A DNA stretch of 37,006 bases from an uncultured Collinsella sp. (GTDB lineage: Bacteria; Actinomycetota; Coriobacteriia; Coriobacteriales; Coriobacteriaceae): assembly GCA_958453935.1 (NCBI GenBank), contig CAUDZT010000019.1:1-37006 (forward strand). The letters are read 5' to 3'. This document shows, piece after piece, positions 1 through 7,343 of this stretch. The number at the start of each line of letters is the position of its first letter. Position 1 is the stretch's first letter. Under the pieces are notes generated by a model. The model made no database searches. It saw only the letters and a program-made list of their open reading frames with translations, and was not told the origin of the DNA. Made by a program: the position numbers and the translations under genes.

Positions 1-64
1 TGGTTGTCTCGCACATTTTTCGATGGAAAAACGTGGTTGTCTCGCACATTTTCCAAGGGAAACG
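1..64. repeat. Two-unit imperfect tandem repeat
   Basis: Two head-to-tail units (1-33 and 34-64) both begin with TGGTTGTCTCGCACATTTT, an exact 19-base match, and then diverge slightly (CGATGGAAAAACG against CCAAGGGAAACG). The first unit starts at the window edge, so more copies may lie outside. The repeat sits just upstream of the ATPase gene; a TATACT hexamer at 77-82 could be its -10 box, which would place the repeat in the upstream promoter region. The function is unknown. It could be an operator array or part of a dispersed repeat family. Confidence 0.7.
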
Positions 65-105
65 CGCATATGGCCTTATACTAGCCGAGAGGGTTGGGAG
101 GCAAT

Positions 106-1407
106 ATGCAACGACAGCTTATGAGTGAACTTATCGCTTGGAAATCAAGGGCGAATCGCAAACCTCTCTTGCTTAAGGGAGCCCGCCAGACAGGAAAGAC
201 GTGGCTTCTTAACAAATTCGCAAGCCAGCAGTATCGAAACGTCATTCGTTTTGACTTTATGCTCGAGCCGAGCGCACGTTCGCTGTTCGATGGGGACCTC
301 GACCCCAAGCGCATCATCTCCCAGATAGAACTCCTAAGTGGCCAAACCATAACGCCGGCAGACACGCTCATCATCTTCGACGAGATCCAAGAGGCGCCAC
401 ACGGGATCACCTCGCTCAAGTACTTCAACGAACTTGCACCCGAATACCACATCGTAGCAGCCGGCTCCTATATGGGTCTCGCGCTCCGACGCGAAAACGA
501 GTCATTTCCCGTCGGCAAAATCGACCAGCTCACCATGCGTCCCATGGGGTTTGCCGAGTTCGTTCGTGCCGTCGACGGCAACCCGCTCGCCGACGCCATC
601 CTTGCCGCAGACATGAACCTTCTAGCAAACGTTACCGAAAAGCTCGAGCACTTGCTCAAGGAATACCTTGTTGTCGGTGGTATGCCCGAAGTTGTCTCCG
701 CTTTCGCCGAGACACGCGACTTCATCGAAGCCCGAAGGCTTCAGCAGCAAATCATCGAGGCTTACGAATCCGATTTTGGCAAACATGCACCCGCCCGCAT
801 CGTCGAGCGCATGAGGTTGGTTTGGAAATCCCTTCCCGGCCAGCTTGCCAAGGAGAACAAGAAGTTTGTCTATGGCGCCCTTCGCCCCGGAGCGCGCGCA
901 CGCGATTTTGAGGAAAGCCTCCAGTGGCTCGCGGACTACGGAATCGTTCATAAGGTTCCGCGCGTTTCTGCCCTCAGAGCACCGCTCTTGAGCTATGAGG
1001 ATCTCTCGGGCTTCAAACTGTTTTGCATTGACACCGGCATCCTTGGAGCGCTCTCCAGCCTCCCCCCGACCATCGTCCTAAACGGATCCGCTGTTTTCAC
1101 TGAGTTTAAGGGCTCGCTCACCGAGCAATATGTCGCACAGGAACTCTTGCTGCAAGGCAAAAGTCCTGCGTACTGGTCCTCTACCTCCGGCAATGCCGAA
1201 ACCGACTTTGCCATCGACCATGCGGGAACCGTGCTTCCGCTTGAGGTCAAGGCGGCGGAGAACCTCAAAGCAAAGAGCCTGAAAATAGCCTGCGAAAAAT
1301 TCAAGCTCATGCGTTGTGTGAGGACCTCCCTGGCGGGATATAGAGATGAAGGCATGCTCGTCAATATTCCGCTTTGGGAGATTGGGCAAATCGACAAGCT
1401 GGCATAG
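106..1407 (+). CDS. AAA-family ATPase with DUF4143 C-terminal domain
   Basis: 433-residue protein of the AAA_14/DUF4143 type, a family of ATPases with an archaeal-style P-loop domain and a C-terminal PD-(D/E)XK-like fold. Walker A is GARQTGKT at residues 25-32 and Walker B is LIIFDE at about 88-93. A nuclease-like core lies near residues 365-383 (ETDF...LEVKA). I chose ATG 106 over the in-frame TTG at 94 because GGGAGG (96-101) sits five bases before the ATG. The cellular role of the family is not settled; members are often variable between strains and are sometimes discussed as defence or toxin-like genes. It stands alone, convergent with ppx, with palindromic repeats downstream. The gene looks intact. 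Confidence 0.85.
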   Translation: MQRQLMSELIAWKSRANRKPLLLKGARQTGKTWLLNKFASQQYRNVIRFDFMLEPSARSLFDGDLDPKRIISQIELLSGQTITPADTLIIFDEIQEAPHGITSLKYFNELAPEYHIVAAGSYMGLALRRENESFPVGKIDQLTMRPMGFAEFVRAVDGNPLADAILAADMNLLANVTEKLEHLLKEYLVVGGMPEVVSAFAETRDFIEARRLQQQIIEAYESDFGKHAPARIVERMRLVWKSLPGQLAKENKKFVYGALRPGARARDFEESLQWLADYGIVHKVPRVSALRAPLLSYEDLSGFKLFCIDTGILGALSSLPPTIVLNGSAVFTEFKGSLTEQYVAQELLLQGKSPAYWSSTSGNAETDFAIDHAGTVLPLEVKAAENLKAKSLKIACEKFKLMRCVRTSLAGYRDEGMLVNIPLWEIGQIDKLA

Positions 1408-1427
1408 GCGCTGTGGGGACGCCCCGC

Positions 1428-1477
1428 AAGGACTGTCCCCAGGTGCCGGCAGAAAAGGAACGTCCCTAAGTGCCGGC
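1428..1477. repeat. Two 23-base degenerate direct repeats
   Basis: Units at 1428-1450 and 1455-1477 share the pattern AAGGA..GTCCC....TGCCGGC and are 27 bases apart. Just before them is GGGGACGCCCC. On the minus strand the units read GCCGGCAC..(A/G)GGGAC.(G/A)TCCTT. They lie between the converging ATPase and ppx genes and look like a REP-type intergenic repeat. Genome-wide copy number cannot be seen here. Confidence 0.6.
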
Positions 1478-1482
1478 TGTTG

Positions 1483-1549
1483 AGTTGCGGTGGAATAGGG
1501 ACTGTTTGGGGCCCGAAAGGGCGATTTTAGTCCATATTTCACCGCAACT
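1483..1549. repeat. Palindromic intergenic element with nested GAAA-loop hairpin
   Basis: 21-base arms at 1483-1503 and 1529-1549 are inverted copies with two mismatches (the left arm begins AGTTGCGGTGGAATAGGGAC). Between them is a second small hairpin GCCC-GAAA-GGGC (1511-1522). The right arm touches the first base of the ppx stop codon. It may act as a two-way transcription stop between converging genes, but there is no long T-run as in a classical intrinsic terminator, so a REP-like mobile repeat is equally likely. Confidence 0.7.
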
Positions 1550-2553
1550 TATTGGAGGGCGCTGAGGCTGGGGGTCCAGCCGATGGTGGGTAGCTCACCG
1601 TCGAGAACCTCGTTAATGGTGGCGGCCATGCCGGCAAGCAGGCTGTTCTCGCTTACGGTGAGCGTGTCGTAGCCGCCGGCTCGCATAAGCTCGCGAATCA
1701 CCACGGCACCAGCCAAGATCACGCCCGCGCGTTTGGGCTGTACACCCGGTAGCGCGGCGATGCCTTCCGCGTCCAACACAGACATGCGCTCGATAGCGGC
1801 CGAGACCTGCTCCAGCGACAGCTCGCGTAGGTGCACAAAGCTCGAATCGTACGGTTCCAGCTCGTGGACCAGAGCCACCAGCGTAGTCACCGTGCCGCCC
1901 ACCGCGACTAAGCGTTCGGCGCGCTCAAAGTCGACAGGCAGGCCCTCAAAATAGGCGGCGAACTGCTCGCCTGCCCACGCGGCAGCGGCAGCAAGCTCGC
2001 CATCCGCGGGCGGCAACGCAGAGAAAAAGCGCTCCGTCACGCGACGGCAACCGATGTCCAGCGAGCGCGTTCCCTCCAGCGCAAAGACGCCGCGCTCCGG
2101 AGCGTATACGCCCGTCGCGAGTTCCGTGGACCCGCCGCCCGAATCCGCGACGATGATGCGCTCGCCGGCAAAGTCGTGCGCCACGCCAAAAAACGTCAGG
2201 CGCGCCTCGACCTCGCCCGGAATCACCCGTGGTTTGAGCCCCAACTCGCGCAGGCCGTCCAGCAGCAGCGCGGCATTGGACGCATCGCGCGCGGCACTCG
2301 TGCACGTGGTGCAGACGCACACGGCCCCAAAGGCACGGGCCTCGTCCACAAACATGCGGCACGCAGCGAGCACACGCTCGACAGCCGCCTCGCAGAAGCG
2401 CCCCGTCGCGTCCACGCCCTCGCCCAGGTCGGTAATCTCGGTATGCTTGGACGATTCCACAATCGCTCCGCCCTCGACCTGGGCCAACACCAGTCGCGAC
2501 GACACCGTTCCCAGGTCGATCGCGGCCACCTTATAGCGTTTGCAATTTGTCAT
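1549..2553 (-). CDS. ppx: Ppx/GppA-family exopolyphosphatase
   Basis: 334-residue member of the Ppx/GppA phosphatase family (ASKHA fold), which hydrolyses terminal phosphates of polyphosphate or the 5'-phosphate of pppGpp. The N-terminal phosphate-1 motif AAIDLGTVSSRLVLA (residues about 10-24) and the phosphate-2 motif VADSGGGSTEL (near residue 138) are intact. At 334 residues it is the short form, lacking the extra C-terminal HD-like domain of E. coli Ppx. The start at 2553 has GGGGAG six bases upstream. It lies 20 bases downstream of the FtsB-like gene and is probably co-transcribed with it. Exopolyphosphatase and pppGpp phosphatase cannot be told apart by sequence alone. Confidence 0.88.
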   Translation of the reverse strand: MTNCKRYKVAAIDLGTVSSRLVLAQVEGGAIVESSKHTEITDLGEGVDATGRFCEAAVERVLAACRMFVDEARAFGAVCVCTTCTSAARDASNAALLLDGLRELGLKPRVIPGEVEARLTFFGVAHDFAGERIIVADSGGGSTELATGVYAPERGVFALEGTRSLDIGCRRVTERFFSALPPADGELAAAAAWAGEQFAAYFEGLPVDFERAERLVAVGGTVTTLVALVHELEPYDSSFVHLRELSLEQVSAAIERMSVLDAEGIAALPGVQPKRAGVILAGAVVIRELMRAGGYDTLTVSENSLLAGMAATINEVLDGELPTIGWTPSLSALQ

Positions 2554-2573
2554 TGCGGGCTCCCCTCCGGGCG

Positions 2574-3335
2574 CTATTTGCCGTTGGACACGACCGTCTG
2601 ACCCTCGACGCCGTTAAACCCAAACAGCATGTCGAGCGCCTGGATGTACCACGGCGCGTCCTTGCCGACTTCTTCGATTTCCTTGGCCACTTCGCTGGCC
2701 TTCTTGGCGTTTGAGGACTTTTTGCTCGACGACGAGTCCGAATCGTCGTCCAAGCCTAGCACGTCAATCTTCTTCTCGCCGGGCATCACCAGGCCCAGGT
2801 CCTCGGACGCCGCGTCCTTGATACCCTCCTCCGAGAGCAGCTTGTCGACGCTTTTTTGCAGCTCATCATTGTATTGCTGGCGAATCTCGACCTGCTTGGC
2901 CAAGATATCGCTCGAACGCTTTGCCACGTACAGATCGCGCACGGGAAAATACAGGCTCACGAGCACCAGCGCCACCACGATACCGATAAACAGCGGACGC
3001 AGAGAGCCATGCGTAAAGTCATAGATCGCCTTGACCACCGCGTTGTCGTTGGCGTAATGCATAAAGTCCGAGCCCGAAAGACGACTCGAGGGTCTGCTCG
3101 ATTTGTCGTGTGCCTGAGTCGAGAGACGCGATGCATGCGACGAACGCGCCGGGCGCACTGGTCCATCTGCCAAAGTATTTGATTGAGCATTGGGGCGCGA
3201 GGTACTTGCCGGGCGCTGCGTGGAGCGGTCGGCGCCGGCATAAGCGGACCCACCGAGCTGCACCGTGCGCGCACGGCGAGGCGACGGCTCGCGCGAACCG
3301 GCGGAATAGTACCTGTTGTCGTAAATCTGATCCAT
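2574..3335 (-). CDS. FtsB/DivIC-like septum initiator membrane protein
   Basis: 253-residue protein. Residues 1-110 are disordered and rich in Ser, Arg and Pro; one membrane span follows (about 114-131, LFIGIVVALVLVSLYF), then a coiled-coil-prone stretch (about 135-175), then an acid/Ser/Lys-rich linker and a hydrophobic C-terminus. This layout fits the FtsB/DivIC family, which pairs with FtsL and FtsQ in the divisome. The start at 3335 (MDQIYDN) is taken because AAGG lies five bases before it; an in-frame ATG at 3461 would lie inside the eno terminator region and adds an unlikely sequence. In many actinobacteria an FtsB-like gene sits between eno and ppx, as here, which supports the call. 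Confidence 0.75.
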   Translation of the reverse strand: MDQIYDNRYYSAGSREPSPRRARTVQLGGSAYAGADRSTQRPASTSRPNAQSNTLADGPVRPARSSHASRLSTQAHDKSSRPSSRLSGSDFMHYANDNAVVKAIYDFTHGSLRPLFIGIVVALVLVSLYFPVRDLYVAKRSSDILAKQVEIRQQYNDELQKSVDKLLSEEGIKDAASEDLGLVMPGEKKIDVLGLDDDSDSSSSKKSSNAKKASEVAKEIEEVGKDAPWYIQALDMLFGFNGVEGQTVVSNGK

Positions 3336-3426
3336 GTGCGCCTTGTGCGGTTGAGGTTTGTTTGCGCTAAGTCCTTTAGTTATAGCACGAGCGCCCGCAC
3401 CGCCTTCGCCAGCCTTTGCTCGACAT

Positions 3427-3458
3427 AAAAAAGGCGCTGAGCCATATGGCCCAGCGCC
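3427..3458 (-). terminator. Intrinsic terminator of eno
   Basis: On the minus strand a GC-rich hairpin (3433-3458: GGCGCTG-x-GCC-ATAT-GGC-x-CAGCGCC) is followed directly by six T (3427-3432). It lies 73 bases past the eno stop codon and ahead of the FtsB-like gene. Confidence 0.88.
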
Positions 3459-3530
3459 CACAGCGCTTTGCGGCGTCCAGCCAAGGCGGGGCGGAACCGA
3501 GTCAGCCTCCTCCTCGCCAAATTCGCCCGT

Positions 3531-4820
3531 TTAGCGAATGTTGTAGAACGCGGCCTTGCCGGCGTAGCGCGCGCTGCCCTCGAGCTCGTCCTCGATGCGA
3601 ATGAGCTGGTTGTACTTGGCGATACGGTCGCTGCGGCACGGGGCGCCCGACTTGATCTGGCCGGCATTGACGCCCACGACCAGGTCGGCGATCGTGGAAT
3701 CCTCGGTCTCGCCGGAGCGGTGACTCACGATGCAGGCGTAACCGGCCTCCTTGGCGGTCTCGATGGCCTCGAGCGACTCGGTGAGCGTGCCGATCTGATT
3801 GACCTTGACCAGGATCGCGTTGGCGGCACCCAGCTCGATGCCCTTCTTGAGGCGCTCGGTGTTGGTGACGAACAGGTCGTCGCCCACCAGCTGCACCTTG
3901 TTGCCAATGCGACGGGTGAGCTCAACCCAGCCGTCCCAGTCTTCCTCGGCCATGCCGTCCTCGATGGAGATGATGGGATAGGTGTCGACAAGCTTCTCCC
4001 AGTAATCAACCATCTGGGCACTCGTGTACTCCACGCCCTCGCCCTTGAGCTCATACATACCGGTCTCAGCGTTGTAGAACTCGGTGGACGCCGGATCCAT
4101 GGCGTACATGAAGTCGACGCCGGGCTTAAAGCCAGCCTTCTCGACGGCCTTGGTGATGTACTCGAACGGCTCGGCATTGGTCTTGAGGTTGGGCGCAAAG
4201 CCGCCCTCGTCGCCCACGCCGCCGCCCAGGCCGGCCTCGTGCAGCACGCCCTTGAGGGTGTGGTAGACCTCGGCGCACCAACGCAGGCCCTCGGCAAAGC
4301 TCGGGGCGCCCACCGGCATGATCATGAACTCCTGGAAGTCGACGTTGTTGTCGGCATGCACACCGCCGTTAAGGATGTTCATCATAGGCGTGGGCAGCAG
4401 GTGGGCGTTGACGCCGCCCAGGTACTGGTACAGCGACAGGCCCGCCGACTCGGCAGCGGCGCGGGCGACGGCCAACGACACGCCCAGGATGGCGTTGGCA
4501 CCGAGCTTGGTCTTGTTGGGGGTACCGTCCGCGGCAATCAGCGCGGCATCGACGGCGCGCTGGTCGAAGGCGTCGAGGCCCACGACGGCGTTAGCGCACT
4601 CGTTGTTGACGTGCTCGACGGCCCGAAAGACGCCCTTGCCCAGATAGCGGCCCTTGTCGCCATCACGCAGCTCGCAGGCCTCAAAGGCGCCGGTCGAAGC
4701 ACCCGAAGGCACCATTGCGCGGCCAAAGCTGCCGTCCTCGAGCACGACCTCGACCTCGACGGTGGGATTGCCGCGGCTGTCGAGCACCTCGCGACCGTAG
4801 ACGTCCAAAATATCGCTCAT
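3531..4820 (-). CDS. eno: Enolase
   Basis: 429-residue phosphopyruvate hydratase, interconverting 2-phosphoglycerate and phosphoenolpyruvate in glycolysis; its product PEP is also the phosphate donor for the PTS systems further along this window. The length is normal. Visible family features are SGASTGAFEA near residue 40, GGVHADN near 155, the metal-binding SIEDG near 285 and the signature ILVKVNQIGT near 337-346 that carries the catalytic lysine, followed by SHRSGETEDS. The start at 4820 has AGGGAGA four bases upstream. It is a single transcription unit, with a mazG terminator before it and its own terminator after it. Confidence 0.98.
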   Translation of the reverse strand: MSDILDVYGREVLDSRGNPTVEVEVVLEDGSFGRAMVPSGASTGAFEACELRDGDKGRYLGKGVFRAVEHVNNECANAVVGLDAFDQRAVDAALIAADGTPNKTKLGANAILGVSLAVARAAAESAGLSLYQYLGGVNAHLLPTPMMNILNGGVHADNNVDFQEFMIMPVGAPSFAEGLRWCAEVYHTLKGVLHEAGLGGGVGDEGGFAPNLKTNAEPFEYITKAVEKAGFKPGVDFMYAMDPASTEFYNAETGMYELKGEGVEYTSAQMVDYWEKLVDTYPIISIEDGMAEEDWDGWVELTRRIGNKVQLVGDDLFVTNTERLKKGIELGAANAILVKVNQIGTLTESLEAIETAKEAGYACIVSHRSGETEDSTIADLVVGVNAGQIKSGAPCRSDRIAKYNQLIRIEDELEGSARYAGKAAFYNIR

Positions 4821-4892
4821 GTTGTCTCCCTCTCACTTGGAAACGGGTTGAATGCTTGGCGACACGGCTTGCACGCTACAGTGGCGCGCAGG

Positions 4893-4957
4893 TTCATAAG
4901 TTAGCCTTATCGCACTTTTTGCATTATGCCCTAAGTTAGCCAAGGGATACAATCTTT
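4893..4957 (-). promoter_or_regulatory. eno: Putative eno promoter region with paired TAAGTTAGCC boxes
   Basis: The sequence TAAGTTAGCC occurs twice in the same orientation (4897-4906 and 4932-4941), 35 bases apart. Reading on the minus strand, a -10-like CATAAT (4923-4928) lies between the boxes and a weak -35-like TTGTAT lies 18 bases further upstream. The first box is also palindromic (ATAAG-TTAGC-CTTAT). A closely related box precedes the cydDC-type gene (7286-7296). The layout suggests a regulated promoter; the core GTTAGCC resembles DtxR/IdeR-type metalloregulator sites, but that link is only a resemblance. Confidence 0.4.
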
Positions 4958-4960
4958 TTG

Positions 4961-5002
4961 AAAAATAATGGGGGCGATGAGAAAGTCCGTCCCGTCGCCC
5001 CC
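4961..5002 (-). terminator. Intrinsic terminator after mazG
   Basis: On the minus strand the hairpin GGGGGCGA...TCGCCCCC (4970-5002) is followed by ATTATTTTT. It starts seven bases past the mazG stop codon and separates the larC-yfcE-mazG unit from eno. Confidence 0.8.
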
Positions 5003-5008
5003 GCAGTC

Positions 5009-5869
5009 TTACTCCTCTGCCTTTGCGGCATCCCAGAGGTCGTTGAGGCCGTGGGTCGAAAGCTCGGCCAGATCCACGTAGGCGTCGGCCGCCATCTGCT
5101 CCATCGCGGCCCAGCGGCGGCGGAACTTTGCCGTGCTGGCACGCAGGGCGCTCTCGGCGTCGATTCCCTCCTTGCGCGCAACGTTGACCAGGGCAAAGAG
5201 CAGGTCGCCAAACTCCATCTCGCGCTCGGGCGAGCCGGGAGCCTCGGCCTCAAACTCGGCACGCTCCTCAGCGACCTCGTCCCACACGTCCTGGACCGTC
5301 TCCCACTCAAAGCCCACGGCAGCCGCCTTGCGCGACACCTTCTGAGCCTGCATCAGCGCCGGCAGGTGCGTGGGCACGCCGTCGAGCAGACCCTCGGGCG
5401 CAGCCTCGCCTGCCGCCACGGCCTGGTCTTTGGCGGCCTTCTCGGCAAGCTTGACCTCGTCCCAAATCTTGAGCACCTCGTCGGAGTTGTCGGCATCCGC
5501 ATCGCCAAACACGTGCGGGTGACGACGGATGAGCTTGGCGTCGATATCGCGCGCCACATCGGCCAGCGAAAACTCGCCGGCATCCGCCGCAATCTGCGCA
5601 TGCAGTACGACCTGCATGAGCACGTCGCCCAACTCCTCGCGCAGGTGTGCCGCGTCGTCGGCCTCGATGCAGTCGAGCGCCTCGTAGGCTTCCTCGATCA
5701 TGTTCTTGCCAATGCTGCGGTGCGTCTGCTCGCGGTCCCACGGGCAGCCGTCGGGCTGACGCAGGCGCCAGATGGTCTGCACCAGATGCTGCAGCTCGGC
5801 CGACACGTCTACCAGCGTGGACAGGTCGCGCGAACCCTCGGCATTTTGCTGAGCCATATGCTCGGCCAT
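5009..5869 (-). CDS. mazG: MazG nucleoside triphosphate pyrophosphohydrolase
   Basis: 286 residues, the full-length two-domain MazG type that hydrolyses NTPs and dNTPs to monophosphates and PPi and so clears aberrant nucleotides. The first MazG domain shows CPWDREQTHRSI (residues about 42-53), then EEAYEAL and LREELGDVLMQVVLHA with its metal-binding acidic residues; a second MazG domain follows, with EFGDLLFALVNVARKEGIDAE towards the C-terminus. The start at 5869 has GGGAGGA seven bases upstream; a second ATG four codons in is possible. The yfcE stop codon is only two bases upstream, so the two are co-transcribed. Confidence 0.95.
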   Translation of the reverse strand: MAEHMAQQNAEGSRDLSTLVDVSAELQHLVQTIWRLRQPDGCPWDREQTHRSIGKNMIEEAYEALDCIEADDAAHLREELGDVLMQVVLHAQIAADAGEFSLADVARDIDAKLIRRHPHVFGDADADNSDEVLKIWDEVKLAEKAAKDQAVAAGEAAPEGLLDGVPTHLPALMQAQKVSRKAAAVGFEWETVQDVWDEVAEERAEFEAEAPGSPEREMEFGDLLFALVNVARKEGIDAESALRASTAKFRRRWAAMEQMAADAYVDLAELSTHGLNDLWDAAKAEE

Positions 5870-5871
5870 GG

Positions 5872-6420
5872 TTAGTCCTCCCCCATGATCACATGGCGGA
5901 ACGCGCCGCCCTCGTAGACGCCGTAGCTATGTGTGCCGTCCTTGGGGATGCTCACGCTGCCGGGATTGAAGAGCCACAGACCCGGGTGCGCGGCGCTTTC
6001 CTCGTTAACCTTGATGTGCGTATGGCCGTAGACGAGCGCGGAGCCCTCGGGCAGCGCGGGCGCGTGGTCAACGCTGTTATGCATGCCGGCGCCAAAGACG
6101 TGGCCGTGCGTCAGGAACAGTTCACGTCCGGTCTCGTCGAATAGTGTGGCGTAGTCAGCCATGACGGGGAAGTCGAGGACCATCTGGTCGACCTCGGCGT
6201 CGCAGTTGCCGCGCACCGCGATGATGCGGTCGGCCAGGGCGTTGAGCAGCGGAATCACGCGTTTGGGGGCGTAGTCGCGCGGCAGGTCGTTACGCGGGCC
6301 GTGGTAGAGCAGGTCGCCCAACAGCACAATGCGGTCGGGCTGTTCGGATTCGATGGCAGTGCAGAGGCGCTCGGCCCAGTATGCCGAGCCATGGATGTCG
6401 GAAGCGATGAGGTATTTCAT
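5872..6420 (-). CDS. yfcE: YfcE-family metallophosphodiesterase
   Basis: 182-residue calcineurin-like phosphoesterase of the YfcE/MJ0936 family. The dinuclear metal site is visible: SDIHG (residues 8-12), GDLLYHGP (about 36-43), GNCDAE (about 71-76), LTHGH (about 104-108) and GHTHIK (about 131-136). E. coli YfcE cleaves artificial phosphodiesters; its natural substrate is unknown. The start at 6420 has AAAGGA six bases upstream. It lies between the larC fragment and mazG in what looks like one transcript. Confidence 0.92.
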   Translation of the reverse strand: MKYLIASDIHGSAYWAERLCTAIESEQPDRIVLLGDLLYHGPRNDLPRDYAPKRVIPLLNALADRIIAVRGNCDAEVDQMVLDFPVMADYATLFDETGRELFLTHGHVFGAGMHNSVDHAPALPEGSALVYGHTHIKVNEESAAHPGLWLFNPGSVSIPKDGTHSYGVYEGGAFRHVIMGED

Positions 6421-6475
6421 GGGGAGTCCTTTCGGTGGGGTTAATTGGATTGGCGCGGCGCGTCACTCGCCCGCA

Positions 6476-6961
6476 TCACTCAAATCGCAACGCCGCGGCT
6501 TGGGCCGCTTGCATCACGCGTTGGAGCGGCACGTTGTGCTCGCGGGCAAGGCGAGCACAGTCCTCGTACTCGGGAGCCGCACGTTCACTGCCATCGGGCA
6601 GGGTCGCCACCTTAACGGATACCTCGCCCCAAGGCGTTGTCACCTGCTCGAATCGGCGCGGCAGGCAAACGCGTTCCATCACCTGGCGACGAATGGCGTT
6701 GGTCGTGGTCTCCAAAAAGATAATCGTCTGCAGGCGCTCGATATCCTCGTGTGAGCAGATCACCTGCAACTGCCAGCCGGGGCGGCCTTTTTTGCAGTAG
6801 AGGGGCAGCCAGTGCACCTCGCGGGCGCCGGCCTCGCGCAGGCGGTCAGCGGCATAGGCGAGTACCTCGGGCGACGCATCATCGATGTCGCACTCCAGCT
6901 TGACGATGGTTTCGGGCGCATCGGTCTCGCGGGACAGCGGAGATGTACTTCCACGTTGCAT
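6476..6961 (-). CDS. larC: Stand-alone LarC C-terminal domain (LarC2/DUF111-like)
   Basis: 161 residues matching the C-terminal half of the LarC/DUF111 family (TIVKLECDIDD..PE, then the cysteine and lysine in YCKKGRPG and the closing PEYEDCARLA). LarC is the CTP-dependent nickel insertase that completes the nickel-pincer cofactor of lactate racemase. In Lactiplantibacillus plantarum it is made as LarC1 and LarC2 joined by a ribosomal frameshift. Here no LarC1 coding sequence lies upstream (382 gene-free bases) and no larA, larB or larE is in the window. ATG 6961 has AAAGGA ten bases upstream; an in-frame ATG at 7069 would add 36 residues unlike the family. It may be a nucleotide-binding relic or a repurposed domain. 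Confidence 0.75.
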   Translation of the reverse strand: MQRGSTSPLSRETDAPETIVKLECDIDDASPEVLAYAADRLREAGAREVHWLPLYCKKGRPGWQLQVICSHEDIERLQTIIFLETTTNAIRRQVMERVCLPRRFEQVTTPWGEVSVKVATLPDGSERAAPEYEDCARLAREHNVPLQRVMQAAQAAALRFE

Positions 6962-7343
6962 ACGGTCCGGATCCTTTCCGCACGGGCTCGTTTTATTCAC
7001 CCAAACGCTAGCACATCGAACGTGGCACAGGCGTGACTTTCGTCCGTCGTCGCCCTTGCCCCTATCCAAACATGTACGTCAGCCTCCAAACATGTCATTT
7101 TTTGTCGGTTTTGGAGGCTGACGTACACGTTTTGGAGCGGGCCGCACACGATCAAAATTGCGCCCGCATTCCGTCCACCACAAAGTTCGCCGCACTCAAC
7201 AATTTTGAACTTTCTACGCAGTTCATCGGCTAAAAATTACCCTCGGCATACTTACCCGCTGCACGATGTTACTCTAGTTGCATTTGGCTAACTAAGCGGC
7301 TGCCGAGGACCCAGCCCGGCACCGTTACGGCATAGGAGGTTTC
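6962..7343. other. Gene-free stretch between divergent genes, with inverted repeats
   Basis: 382 bases separate the larC fragment (minus) from the cydDC-type gene (plus). No convincing gene is present. The stretch holds a long inverted repeat (7066-7135), a second inverted repeat with 9-base arms (TCAAAATTG at 7152-7160, CAATTTTGA at 7200-7208), and a box GGCTAACTAAG (7286-7296) related to those ahead of eno. The ribosome-binding site TAGGAGGT of the downstream gene is at 7334-7341. Both divergent promoters should lie here, but I cannot place them with confidence. Confidence 0.6.
7066..7135. repeat. Long inverted repeat, 18-base perfect arms
   Basis: TGTACGTCAGCCTCCAAA (7073-7090) is perfectly inverted at 7110-7127. 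With one small mismatch region the arms extend outwards to CCAAACATG (7066) and CG.TTTTGG (7135), about 25 bases per arm. The loop is 19 bases. Inside, CCAAACATGT occurs twice (7066-7075 and 7086-7095). The element could fold as a strong hairpin on either strand. It may be a REP-like dispersed element or a two-way terminator/operator. Confidence 0.7.

Noticed and set aside
1..64. CRISPR array
   Set aside because: Only two units, head to tail, with no spacers.
3336..3461. Longer start for the FtsB-like protein
   Set aside because: It would begin inside the eno terminator hairpin, and MDQIYDN at 3335 has its own ribosome-binding site.
3468..4904. Plus-strand frame across the whole of eno
   Set aside because: Antisense to a clear enolase; composition is that of a mirrored GC-rich gene.
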